From an uncultured bacterium (lineage in GTDB: Bacteria > Planctomycetota > UBA1135 > GCA-002686595), in NCBI GenBank assembly GCA_902826945.1, contig CADEGS010000030.1:1-29025 (forward strand): 29,025 bases of DNA, in the 5' to 3' direction. The translations under genes and the position numbers were made by a program. Shown here one piece after another: positions 1 through 7,966 of the stretch (position 1 is its first letter; every line of letters begins with the position of its first letter). The notes below the pieces were generated by a model. The model was not told where the DNA came from. It searched no databases and saw only the letters and a program-made list of their open reading frames with translations.

Positions 1-585
1 CTCGGCCCGCTCGGACCGCTCGTGCTGGCGCTGGCGCTCTTCGCGCTGGGTCTCGCGCTGCCGCGCGCGCCCGCCGGCGCGCCGGCGCCGCGCGCGCCGC
101 TCGTCCTGACCGCCGCGCTGCTCGCGCTGACCCTCGCCGGCGGCCTGCGCGCGCGCGCCGCGTACGACCGCGAGACGCCCGTGCTCGACTGGACGCGCGC
201 CGTCTGCGAGGAGGCGGGCGGGCGCGACGTCGTCCTGATCACCTGCGGCTTCCAGGAGTACTGGCTGCTCGTGCTCCTGCGCTCCCCCTGGCCGGGCCCC
301 CTGGCCGGGACCTGGGCCTTCGCCGAGGCGCTGCCGCACCCCACGCCCGCCCCGTTCCTCTACGGCGACTCGACCGTCCCGCGCGCGGAGCTCGAGACCG
401 GCGTGGCCGAGCGCGTGGCGCGCGGCGGCGAGCTGTGGCTCGACCGGCGCGTGGCCGACCAGGTGGACGAGCGCGCGCGCGCGGCTCCCGCCATCGCCGC
501 AGACCTCGACCTCCTGCGCCGGCGCTATCGTCTGGAGCCGTTCGAGCGCGGCCCGTTCCGCGCCTGGCGGGTGCTCGCCCCGTGA
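1..585 (+). CDS. C-terminal part of a membrane protein (5' end outside window)
   Basis: The frame is open from the first base and ends at TGA 583-585, so this is the C-terminal ~194 residues of a longer protein. The first ~45 residues include two hydrophobic segments separated by a Pro/Ala-rich stretch, consistent with the last transmembrane helices. A soluble tail of ~145 residues follows, containing the segment VLITCGFQEYWLLVLL and ending WRVLAP. The layout (many membrane helices, then a soluble tail) resembles glycosyltransferases of the ArnT/PMT type, but no catalytic motif lies inside the window, so I do not assign a function. Its stop codon overlaps the GTG start of the AddB-like gene by four bases (GTGA), so the two are probably co-translated. 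Confidence 0.6.
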   Translation, partial: LGPLGPLVLALALFALGLALPRAPAGAPAPRAPLVLTAALLALTLAGGLRARAAYDRETPVLDWTRAVCEEAGGRDVVLITCGFQEYWLLVLLRSPWPGPLAGTWAFAEALPHPTPAPFLYGDSTVPRAELETGVAERVARGGELWLDRRVADQVDERARAAPAIAADLDLLRRRYRLEPFERGPFRAWRVLAP

Positions 586-3488
586 CGCAGCTCTCCTTCG
601 ACTCCATCGACCGCTGGAACGCTTCCTCGGCGCCCGGCGCGCCCGCCGCCGGGCGCGCGCGGCGCGTGTTCCTCGGCTACGAGGCCGCGCCGCTCGCGCG
701 CGCGGCGGGCTGGATCGCCGCGGAGCGCGGCGCGGACGCCGGCGCGCTCGTCGTCGCGCTGCCCGGCGCGCGCGCGGTGCGCCGCCTGCAGGAGCACCTG
801 GCGCGCCTGCTGCCGCCCGACGCCGCGCCGCCGCGCGTCCTGACGCAGGGCGCGCTGACCGACGCGCTCGTGCGCGCCGAGGCGCCCGCGGCCGGGCGGC
901 TGCTGCGCACGCTGGCCTGGGAGCGCGCGCTGCGCGAGCTGCCCGACGCTCTCGCGCGCCGGCTGTGGACGCCGCCCGCCGGCGCCCTGCCGGCCGAGGC
1001 GCCGCGCGAGCGGCTGCGCCTGGCGGAGACCGTGCGCGCGCTCTTCGGCGAGCTCGCGCCCGAGGGGCTCGACCTGGGCTCGGTCGCCTCCGGACGCGCG
1101 CGGCCGGAGATCGACGAGGAGGCCGCGCGCTGGGAGGCGCTGGCCGCGGCGCAGCAGGGCTACCGCGCGCTGCTCGCGCGGCACGGGCTCGAGGACCCGC
1201 ACGACGCGCGCCGGCGCGCGATCGACGAGGGGCGGCTGGAGCGCGAGCTCGACGTCGTGCTGGTCGGCGTGGCCGACATGAACCAGCTCCTGGCGCGCGC
1301 GCTGGAGAAGGTCGGCGCGCGCGTCACGGCGCTGGTCGTGGCGCCCGAGGAGGAGGCCGAGGCCTTCGACGCGCTCGGGCGGCTGCGCGCGCGCGCGTGG
1401 CTCGCGCGCGAGGTGCCGTTCGAGCGCGAGCGCTGGAGCGTGTGCGAGAAGCCCGTGGACCAGGCCGACGCCGCGTGCGCGCGCATCGCCGCCTGGGACG
1501 GCCGCTTCGCCGCGCACGAGCTGCGCCTGGGCGTGGCCGACGAGTCGGTCGTGCCCTACCTCGAGCGCCGCCTCGCCGACGCCGGCGCGCGCGCGCGGCA
1601 TGCGGCCGGCACGCCCCTCGCGCGCGCGCGCCCGCTGCGGCTGCTCGCCGCGGTCGCGCGCTACCTGCGCCACGGCGGCTACGCCGAGCTGGCCGCGCTG
1701 GCGCGCGACGTGGACCTGGCGGGCGCGCTCTCCGACCCGCACGGGGTGCCCGCGCGCCTCGACCGTTACCACCGCGCGCACCTGCCGGCGAGCGGCCGCG
1801 GCCCGTGGCTCGGCGCGCCGGGGGACGCGGCGGCGGCGCGCGCCGGGGACGGCGGCGCGCCCGCCGCGCCGAGCGAGCGCGAGCGGCGCGAGGCGCGCGC
1901 GCTCGACCTGCTGCGCGGCGACCTCGCGCGCGTGGAGGACGAGCTCGCGCGCGCCCTCGGCTCGCTGGCCACGGACGAGCCGCGGCCGCCGGCGGCGTGG
2001 GCCGCGCCGCTGCGCGCGCTGCTCGCGCGCGCCTACCCGCGCCCGCTCGATCCGACGAACGAGAGCGAGCACGCGCTGGCCGAGGCGCTGCGCGCGCTGG
2101 GCGGCGCGCTGGGCGAGCTCGAGCAGGTGCCCGACGACCTGGCCGCCGAGCCGCTCGGCGCCGCCGACGCGATCGAGCTCCTGCTCGCCGACCTGCGGCG
2201 CGAGCGCGTCGCGCCCCCCGCCGCGCGGCCGGGCGAGCGCGCGGTCGAGCTGCTGGGCTGGCTCGACCTGCCGCTCGACGAGGCGCCGGCCCTGGTCGTG
2301 ACCGGCTTCAACGAGGGCCGCGTGCCGCAGTCGGTCGAGGGGCACCCGTTCCTGCCCGACGGCCTGCGCCGGCGGCTGGGGCTGCCCGCCGCCGAGGAGC
2401 GCCTCGCGCGCGACGCGTACGCGACGACGGTCCTCGCGCGCTCGGGGCGCGAGCTCGCCTTCGTGACCGGGCGCCGCAGCGCCGAGGGCGATCCGCTCGT
2501 GCCGAGCCGGCTCTCGTTCCGCGCGCCGGCCGACGAGGTCGTGGCGCGCGTGCGCGCCTTCCTCGGCGACGAGGCGCGGCCGGCGGCCGCGGCGCGCCTG
2601 GGCGCCGACGACGAGCGCGACCTCGCCTGCCCGCGCCTGGAGGGCCAGGAGGCGCCGACCGCGCTCTCGGTCTCCGCCTTCGGGACGTACCTCGCCTCGC
2701 CCTACGCGTTCTTCGTGCGCCACGTGCTGCGCCTGGAGACGATCGACGACCGGGCGCGCGAGCTCGAGCCGGCGGGCTTCGGGAACCTCGCGCACGAGAC
2801 GCTGCGACGCTTCGCCGAGCGCGGCCCGCGCGACGCGGACGACCCCGCGGAGATCCACGCCTTCCTCGCCGCGGAGCTCGAGCGCGGCGTGGCCGCGCGC
2901 TACGGCGCGCAGCCGCTCGCGGCGGTGCGCCTGCAGGCGCGCCAGCTCGAGCACCGCCTGCGCGCCTTCGCCGAGCGGCAGGCCGAGCACCGCCGCGCCG
3001 GCTGGCGCATCCTGCACGCCGAGTGGCGCCCCGCGGGCGGGGGCGCCGCGCTCGACGTGGACGGCGTGCCGTGCGGCGTGCGCGGCCAGATCGACCGCGT
3101 GGACGTCCACGAGGACGGGCGCTGGGCGATCCTCGACTACAAGACGGGCGAGCGCCAGAAGGACCCGCGGCGCGCGCACCGCGACCGGGGCGGCGCGTGG
3201 ACGAGCCTGCAGCTCCCGCTCTACCGGCTGCTCGCGCGCGAGCTCGACCGGGCCGGCGAGCCGCGCCTGGGCTTCTTCGCGATCGGCAAGAGCGAGCGCG
3301 ACGTCGGCCTGCGCTGGGCGGACTGGACGCCCGCAGAGCTCGACGAGGCGCTGGAGGTCGCGCGCGGCGTCGTGCGCGCGGTGCGCGCCGGGGCGTTCTG
3401 GGAGCGCGGCAGCCTGCCCTACGAGGAGATCCTGCGCGCGATCTGGGGCGCCGGCACGCTGGGCGCCGGGACGGAGCCGGTCGAGTGA
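582..3488 (+). CDS. addB: AddB-like PD-(D/E)XK nuclease / inactive helicase subunit
   Basis: A 968-residue protein, the probable partner of the helicase-nuclease encoded next; AddAB complexes resect double-strand breaks for recombination. The GTG start at 582 overlaps the upstream stop (GTGA); an earlier ATG at 435 would lie deep inside the upstream gene and gives Arg/Pro-rich sequence. The N-terminal part looks like a superfamily 1 helicase fold without a Walker A GxGKT motif: the strand VFLGYEAAPLARA stands where it should be. A motif V-like element TGFNEGRVP is at residues 574-582, typical of AddB. The C-terminal nuclease is intact in its key residues: D838 in GQIDRVD and D852-x-K854 in DYKTG. 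The segment SPYAFFVRHVL corresponds to the AddB region that normally carries an iron-sulfur cysteine, which is absent here. It ends in a second GTGA overlap with addA. The symbol is assigned by family and context. Confidence 0.82.
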   Translation: MTQLSFDSIDRWNASSAPGAPAAGRARRVFLGYEAAPLARAAGWIAAERGADAGALVVALPGARAVRRLQEHLARLLPPDAAPPRVLTQGALTDALVRAEAPAAGRLLRTLAWERALRELPDALARRLWTPPAGALPAEAPRERLRLAETVRALFGELAPEGLDLGSVASGRARPEIDEEAARWEALAAAQQGYRALLARHGLEDPHDARRRAIDEGRLERELDVVLVGVADMNQLLARALEKVGARVTALVVAPEEEAEAFDALGRLRARAWLAREVPFERERWSVCEKPVDQADAACARIAAWDGRFAAHELRLGVADESVVPYLERRLADAGARARHAAGTPLARARPLRLLAAVARYLRHGGYAELAALARDVDLAGALSDPHGVPARLDRYHRAHLPASGRGPWLGAPGDAAAARAGDGGAPAAPSERERREARALDLLRGDLARVEDELARALGSLATDEPRPPAAWAAPLRALLARAYPRPLDPTNESEHALAEALRALGGALGELEQVPDDLAAEPLGAADAIELLLADLRRERVAPPAARPGERAVELLGWLDLPLDEAPALVVTGFNEGRVPQSVEGHPFLPDGLRRRLGLPAAEERLARDAYATTVLARSGRELAFVTGRRSAEGDPLVPSRLSFRAPADEVVARVRAFLGDEARPAAAARLGADDERDLACPRLEGQEAPTALSVSAFGTYLASPYAFFVRHVLRLETIDDRARELEPAGFGNLAHETLRRFAERGPRDADDPAEIHAFLAAELERGVAARYGAQPLAAVRLQARQLEHRLRAFAERQAEHRRAGWRILHAEWRPAGGGAALDVDGVPCGVRGQIDRVDVHEDGRWAILDYKTGERQKDPRRAHRDRGGAWTSLQLPLYRLLARELDRAGEPRLGFFAIGKSERDVGLRWADWTPAELDEALEVARGVVRAVRAGAFWERGSLPYEEILRAIWGAGTLGAGTEPVE

Positions 3489-6400
3489 CGAGCGCCGGCC
3501 CGCACCGCCTGATCCTGGCCTCGGCCGGCACGGGCAAGACCTTCCAGCTCACCGGCCGCTTCCTCCAGATCCTGCTCGACGGCGTGGCGCCCGAGCGCAT
3601 CCTGGCCACCACGTTCACGCGCAAGGCGGCGGGCGAGATCCTCGACCGCGTGCTGCGGCGCCTGACGGACGCCGCGCAGGACGACGCGCGACGCGCGCAG
3701 CTCGCGGAGCAGCTCGGGCGCCCGCTCACGGCCGCGGACGTGCGCGAGCGCCTGGTCGCGCTGGTCTCCTCGTTCGACCGCTTCCGCGTGCGCACGCTCG
3801 ACGCCTTCTTCGTGCAGCTCGGCCGGCTGTTCGCGCTCGACCTCGGCCTGCCGCCGGAGTGGACGATCGTCGAGGACGCCTTCGACCGCGAGCTGCGGCG
3901 CGAGGCGCTCGCGCACGCGCTCGAGGCCCCGGACGCGGACCCGAGCGAGCTGCTCGGCATCCTGCGCGACCTGCAGCAGGCGGACCTGTCGAGCTCGGTC
4001 GAGCGCGTGCTGCTCGCGCGCGTCGAGCTGGGCCGCGACGCCTTCCTCGACAGCGACGAGGCCGCCTGGCGCGCGCTGCGCGTCCCGCCCGGGCCCGCGG
4101 CGCAGGAGCTCGCGTGGGCGGTGCAGACGCTCGGGACGCTGCCCGTGCCGGCGACCGCGAAGGGGACGCCGAACAAGTACTGGACCAGCGCGCGCGACAA
4201 GATCGCCGCCAGCGTCGCCGCCGGCGACTGGGAGAAGCTGCTGGAGAGCGGCCTGGTCAAGAACCTGCTGAACGGCGACGACGAGTTCGCGCGGCAGCCG
4301 ATCGACGGCGCCTGGCGCGACGTGCTCGAGACGCTGGTGCTGGAGGTGCGCCACCGCCTGCTGGCGCAGCTCGACCGGGAGAACCGCGCCGCCTGGCGCT
4401 GGCTCGCGCGCTTCGAGCGCTCCTACGAGGCGCGCAAGCGCGAGCGGCGCGCGTACCGCTTCGAGGACCTGCCCAAGGCGCTGCAGCCGCGCGACGCGAG
4501 CCGCGCCGTCAGCCAGGACCTGGTCTGGTACCGGCTCGACGCGCGCATCGACCACCTGCTGCTCGACGAGTTCCAGGACACCGCGCCGGTGCAGTGGCGC
4601 CTGCTCTCCAACCTGGCCGACGAGATCCTGGCCGACGGCACCGGCGCGCGCAGCTTCTTCTGCGTGGGCGACGTCAAGCAGTCGATCTACGGCTGGCGCA
4701 GCGCGGAGCCGCGCCTGCTCGAGGAGATGGGCGGCCTCTACCCGGTGCTGCGGCCCGAGTCGATGAGCGCGAGCCGGCGCTCGTCCCGCGTCGTGCTCGA
4801 CACGGTCGCGCGCGTCTTCGGGACGATCGGCTCGAGCCCGGTGCTGCTCGAGCGCCCGGCGAGCGCGAGCGCCGGCGCCGCCTTCCAGGAGGCCTTCGAG
4901 ACGCCCGCGGCCGCGCTCGACCTGCCGGGCGCGGCCTGGCTGCTCGTCGCGCCCCCGGAGTCCGCGGCGGCGGAGGACGAGGGCGAGGACGACGAGCGGG
5001 CGGACGACGCGCCCGCGTCCGCCGAGGGCCAGGTGCTGCGGCTGGCCGCGGAGCGCACGCGCGCGATGCTGGCGGAGGCGCCGCTGGCGACGGTCGGCAT
5101 CCTGCTGCGGCGCAACCAGTGGGTGCCGCGGCTGATCCGGCTGCTGCGCGAGCACGGCGTGCGCGCCAGCGGCGAGGGGGGCAACCCGCTCTCCGACTCG
5201 ATCGCGGTGCTGCACGTGCTCTCGCTCCTGCACCTCGCCGATCACCCCGGCGACACGGCGGCGGCCTTCCACGTCGCGACCTCGCCGCTCGCGCCGCTCG
5301 CCGGCCTGACGCCGGCGGGCTTCCGCGAGGAGGCCGCCGAGGCCGCCGCGGTCACGCGCCGGCGGCTGGCGGTCGAGGGGCACGGCCGCTGGTGCGCGTC
5401 CTTCGCCTCGGCGGTGGACGAGGGCTACGGCGCCTGGGACCGGAAGCGCTTCGAGCAGCTCGTCGACCTCGCCTACGCCTTCGAGGACGCAGCCGACCTG
5501 CGCGCCGACCGCTTCGTCGACCACGTGCGCCTCACGCCGGTCGAGGACCCCTCGGCGACGCACGTGCAGGTCATGACCGTGCACGCCGCCAAGGGCCTGG
5601 AGTTCGACGCCGTGGTGCTGCCCGAGCTCGACGGCGCGCTGGAGCTGCGCAAGAGCGCGCTCCTCACGCGGCGCCCGCGCGCCAGCGGCCCCTTCGACGC
5701 CGTCTCCCACTCGCGCGGCAGCGCGCTGGCCGCGCTCGACCCGGACGGGCTCGGCGCGCTGGCCGCGCACCAGGAGGAGCGCGCGACGCGCGAGGCCCTG
5801 TGCCTGCTCTACGTCGCGATGACGCGCGCGCGCTACCGGCTCGACCTGATCGTCAAGCACCGCAAGGACCCGACGAGGTCGGGCAAGACCTTCGCCGGCA
5901 TCCTGCGCGAGGCGCTGGCGCCGGGGCGCGGCCCCGACGAGCACGGCGTGCTCTGGCGGCACGAGGGCTCGTGCGAACCGTGGCACCCCGCGCACCTGCG
6001 CGCCGCCGGCGCGCCGCCGGCCTTCGCCGCGCCGCGCGCGCCGCGCTTCCGCGACGTCCCCGCGCCCGCGCTCGTGCGCCGCACGCCCTCGGCCCAGGAG
6101 GGCGCGGGGATGCTCGAGCCGGCGGAGCTGCTGCGCTCGCCCGCCGCGGAGACGCGCCTGCGCGGCCAGCTCGTGCACCGCTTCCTGCAGGAGGTCGAAT
6201 GGCTCGAGGGCTTCGACGCGAGCGATGCGGCGCTCGCCGCGCTGGCGCGACCCCTGCGCGCCCCGCGCGCGCTCGTCGAGCGCTCGCTGCGCGAGCTGCG
6301 CGCGGCGCTCGCGCGCCCGCGCCTGGGCGAGCTGCTCGGCCGCGCCGCGCACGAGCGGCGCGCCGCGGGCGCCGAGCTCCGCGTGTGGCGCGAGCGCGCG

Positions 6401-6682
6401 TTCGCCGTGCTGCTGCCCGGCGCCGAGGGCCACGAGGAGCTGTGGAGCGGCGCCTTCGACCGCGTCGTGCTCGCCGTGCGCGACGGCCGCGTCGTCTCGG
6501 CCGAGCTGGTGGACTTCAAGACCGACCGCGTCGAGCCCGACGACGTCGCCGAGCGCGCCGCCTACTACCGGCCGCAGCTCGAGGGCTACCGGCGCGTGCT
6601 GGCGCGCATGTGCGGGCTCGAGCCGGCGTCCATCCGCGCGCTGCTGGCCTTCGTGCAGGCGGACCTGATCGTCGAGCCGTGA
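3485..6682 (+). CDS. addA: AddA-like UvrD/Rep-family helicase with C-terminal nuclease
   Basis: A 1065-residue ATP-dependent 3'-5' helicase-exonuclease subunit. The GTG start at 3485 overlaps the addB stop and lies ten codons before the Walker A region. Superfamily 1A motifs are in order: motif I ASAGTGKT (12-19), Ia TTFTRKAA, II DEFQDT (361-366), III VGDVKQSIYGWR, V MTVHAAKGLEF (697-707) and VI YVAMTRAR (776-783). Motif IV, usually a N-[FY]-R-S consensus, reads SRRS. The C-terminal RecB-like nuclease carries D992 (GAFDRVV) and D1010-F-K1012 (DFKTD), followed by a conserved Q in YYRPQLEGY, so the nuclease looks active. An acidic Glu/Asp-rich loop lies in the middle (about residues 495-515). 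Gene order addB-addA and the tight coupling support one heteromeric DNA-repair enzyme. A RecB relative is the alternative, but no RecC/RecD is present here. Confidence 0.9.
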   Translation: MTSAGPHRLILASAGTGKTFQLTGRFLQILLDGVAPERILATTFTRKAAGEILDRVLRRLTDAAQDDARRAQLAEQLGRPLTAADVRERLVALVSSFDRFRVRTLDAFFVQLGRLFALDLGLPPEWTIVEDAFDRELRREALAHALEAPDADPSELLGILRDLQQADLSSSVERVLLARVELGRDAFLDSDEAAWRALRVPPGPAAQELAWAVQTLGTLPVPATAKGTPNKYWTSARDKIAASVAAGDWEKLLESGLVKNLLNGDDEFARQPIDGAWRDVLETLVLEVRHRLLAQLDRENRAAWRWLARFERSYEARKRERRAYRFEDLPKALQPRDASRAVSQDLVWYRLDARIDHLLLDEFQDTAPVQWRLLSNLADEILADGTGARSFFCVGDVKQSIYGWRSAEPRLLEEMGGLYPVLRPESMSASRRSSRVVLDTVARVFGTIGSSPVLLERPASASAGAAFQEAFETPAAALDLPGAAWLLVAPPESAAAEDEGEDDERADDAPASAEGQVLRLAAERTRAMLAEAPLATVGILLRRNQWVPRLIRLLREHGVRASGEGGNPLSDSIAVLHVLSLLHLADHPGDTAAAFHVATSPLAPLAGLTPAGFREEAAEAAAVTRRRLAVEGHGRWCASFASAVDEGYGAWDRKRFEQLVDLAYAFEDAADLRADRFVDHVRLTPVEDPSATHVQVMTVHAAKGLEFDAVVLPELDGALELRKSALLTRRPRASGPFDAVSHSRGSALAALDPDGLGALAAHQEERATREALCLLYVAMTRARYRLDLIVKHRKDPTRSGKTFAGILREALAPGRGPDEHGVLWRHEGSCEPWHPAHLRAAGAPPAFAAPRAPRFRDVPAPALVRRTPSAQEGAGMLEPAELLRSPAAETRLRGQLVHRFLQEVEWLEGFDASDAALAALARPLRAPRALVERSLRELRAALARPRLGELLGRAAHERRAAGAELRVWRERAFAVLLPGAEGHEELWSGAFDRVVLAVRDGRVVSAELVDFKTDRVEPDDVAERAAYYRPQLEGYRRVLARMCGLEPASIRALLAFVQADLIVEP

Positions 6683-6803
6683 GCGCCTGGACCGAGGGTC
6701 GTCGCGCCGCGAGGCCCCTCGGACGCGTCGGCTCGCGCGGAACGCCCGAGCGCGGCGCCGAACCCTGCTCGGGACGGGCGGCCCCATTCCCGCTCCTCGC
6801 CCC

Positions 6804-6809
6804 TATCCT
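6804..6809 (+). promoter_or_regulatory. Putative -10 element (TATCCT) of the cupin gene
   Basis: TATCCT stands in otherwise C/G-rich sequence six bases before the ATG at 6816, so transcription would begin at or next to the start codon. No Shine-Dalgarno sequence is visible between them. No convincing -35 hexamer can be seen. Inferred from position and from the same pattern at other first genes in this window. Confidence 0.35.
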
Positions 6810-6815
6810 GGGCCC

Positions 6816-7649
6816 ATGCCGAGCGAACCCCTCGACCCGCGCGCACGCGCGCGCCGCCGCCTGCTCCGGGGCGGCCTGGCGCTGCCCGCCGCCCTCGGGC
6901 TGCGCGCGCTGCGCCAGGACGGCTCGACGGAGCCCCAGGATCCGACGGAGGAGCCCGCGCCCGAGGCGCCGCCCGAGCCGGCGGCCCCGCGCACGCCCGC
7001 GGAGGAGCGCGAGGCGTTCTACCGGCGCTGGATCCCGCGCGCGCGCTCGCTGGCGCGCGACGTCTCGCCGGATGCCGCGCGGGCGGAGGAGTCCTTCCTG
7101 TGGGAGCTCGGCGCCGATCTCGCCGGCCGACCCGTTTCGTTCTTCCCGGAGCGCAGCTTCACCGCCTACGAGGCCGAGGGGATGACCGTCGGCCCGATCG
7201 GGCGCGACGACACGTTCCAGCTGGTCGAGTACGTGCTCGCGCCGGGCGCGCTCGTGCAGGCGCACAACCACGTGGCCTACGCCTTCCTGACGCTGTGCGT
7301 GGAGGGGGAGGCGCGCGCCGTGCACTACGAGCCGGAGCCCTCCGCTCCCGACGCCCGCACGCTCGAGGAGGACTTCCTCGTGCGCAGGGTGGCCGACGTG
7401 CTCCTGCGGCCGGGGCGCTTCTCGACGCTCACGCGCACGCGCGCCAACGTGCACGCGCTGCGCGCGGGCGACGCGGGCGCGCGGCTGCTCGACTTCGGCG
7501 TGCACTTCCGCTCGCGCGGCGACGGCCCGCTGGCCTTCTCGGTGCTCGAGGTCGATCCCGAGCCCGCCGACCGCGCGCGCGAGACCTACACCGCGCGCTG
7601 GATCGGCAACGTCTACGCCAAGGGCTACGAGCGCAAGCGCAAGGAGTAG
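6816..7649 (+). CDS. Tat-exported cupin-domain protein (possibly cysteine-dioxygenase-like)
   Basis: A 277-residue protein. The N-terminus has an Arg cluster (RARRRLLRGG) followed by a hydrophobic stretch LALPAALGL, which resembles a twin-arginine signal; then comes a Pro/Glu-rich linker to about residue 65. The core looks like a cupin: AHNH with H150 and H152 follows a PGALV turn and precedes a VEGEARAV strand, and ANVHAL with H213 is in the position of the second cupin histidine, following an RPGRFS turn. Three histidines without a clear glutamate resembles the metal site of thiol dioxygenases of the cysteine dioxygenase class, but this is a fold-level guess. Export in folded form through Tat would fit a metalloprotein loaded in the cytoplasm. 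It stands between addA and the di-heme cytochrome, each separated by untranslated sequence, so it is probably its own transcription unit. Confidence 0.6.
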   Translation: MPSEPLDPRARARRRLLRGGLALPAALGLRALRQDGSTEPQDPTEEPAPEAPPEPAAPRTPAEEREAFYRRWIPRARSLARDVSPDAARAEESFLWELGADLAGRPVSFFPERSFTAYEAEGMTVGPIGRDDTFQLVEYVLAPGALVQAHNHVAYAFLTLCVEGEARAVHYEPEPSAPDARTLEEDFLVRRVADVLLRPGRFSTLTRTRANVHALRAGDAGARLLDFGVHFRSRGDGPLAFSVLEVDPEPADRARETYTARWIGNVYAKGYERKRKE

Positions 7650-7966
7650 CGCGCGATCGCACGCCGGCTCCGTGGATGAAGGGGCCTTCACCCCGACGTC
7701 CGCAGCGGTCGCTCACGCGAGACGAGCCTTCCCCGCGCGGGCCCGTCCCCGAGAAGCGCTGACATTCTTCAGAAAGAGCGGACGAACGGCCCCCTGGGTC
7801 CGCGCCGCGCCCCTAGCATGCGATCCGGGGCCGACCGCGCCGGAAGTCGCTGCCGCCGCCGAGGACGCGAGCCTCTGTCGCCGTCCTCCCTGCTGGCTCG
7901 ACCGGCGTGGCTCCCTCGCGGTGCGCCGCACGCCGTGGTGCGCCATCCGTTTCCACCAGGAGTGCC
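7650..7966 (+). other. Gene-free leader region before the di-heme cytochrome gene
   Basis: I see no convincing small gene in these 317 bases. A short inverted repeat (TGAAG/CTTCA, 7677-7690) just after the cupin gene could be a weak terminator. An unusually AT-rich pocket lies at about 7760-7778. A TAGCAT hexamer at 7814-7819 is a possible -10 element, which would leave a leader of about 140 bases. Inside that leader, GAGGACG (7861-7867) pairs with CGTCCTC (7882-7888), with an inner CGA/TCG step. AGGAG at 7958-7962 is the ribosome binding site for the next gene, with a short four-base spacer. Confidence 0.4.

Noticed and set aside
525..3179. Long antisense reading frame of 884 codons opposite addB
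   Set aside because: Arg/Ala/Gln-rich translation with no motifs; long antisense frames are expected at this GC content.
965..3484. N-terminal extension that would fuse 840 residues onto addA
   Set aside because: It lies out of frame within addB and is almost all Arg/Ala/Gly; the helicase starts at GTG 3485, ten codons before Walker A.
3419..6787. Antisense frame of 1122 codons opposite addA
   Set aside because: Composition is a shadow of the helicase codons; no family motifs or start signal.
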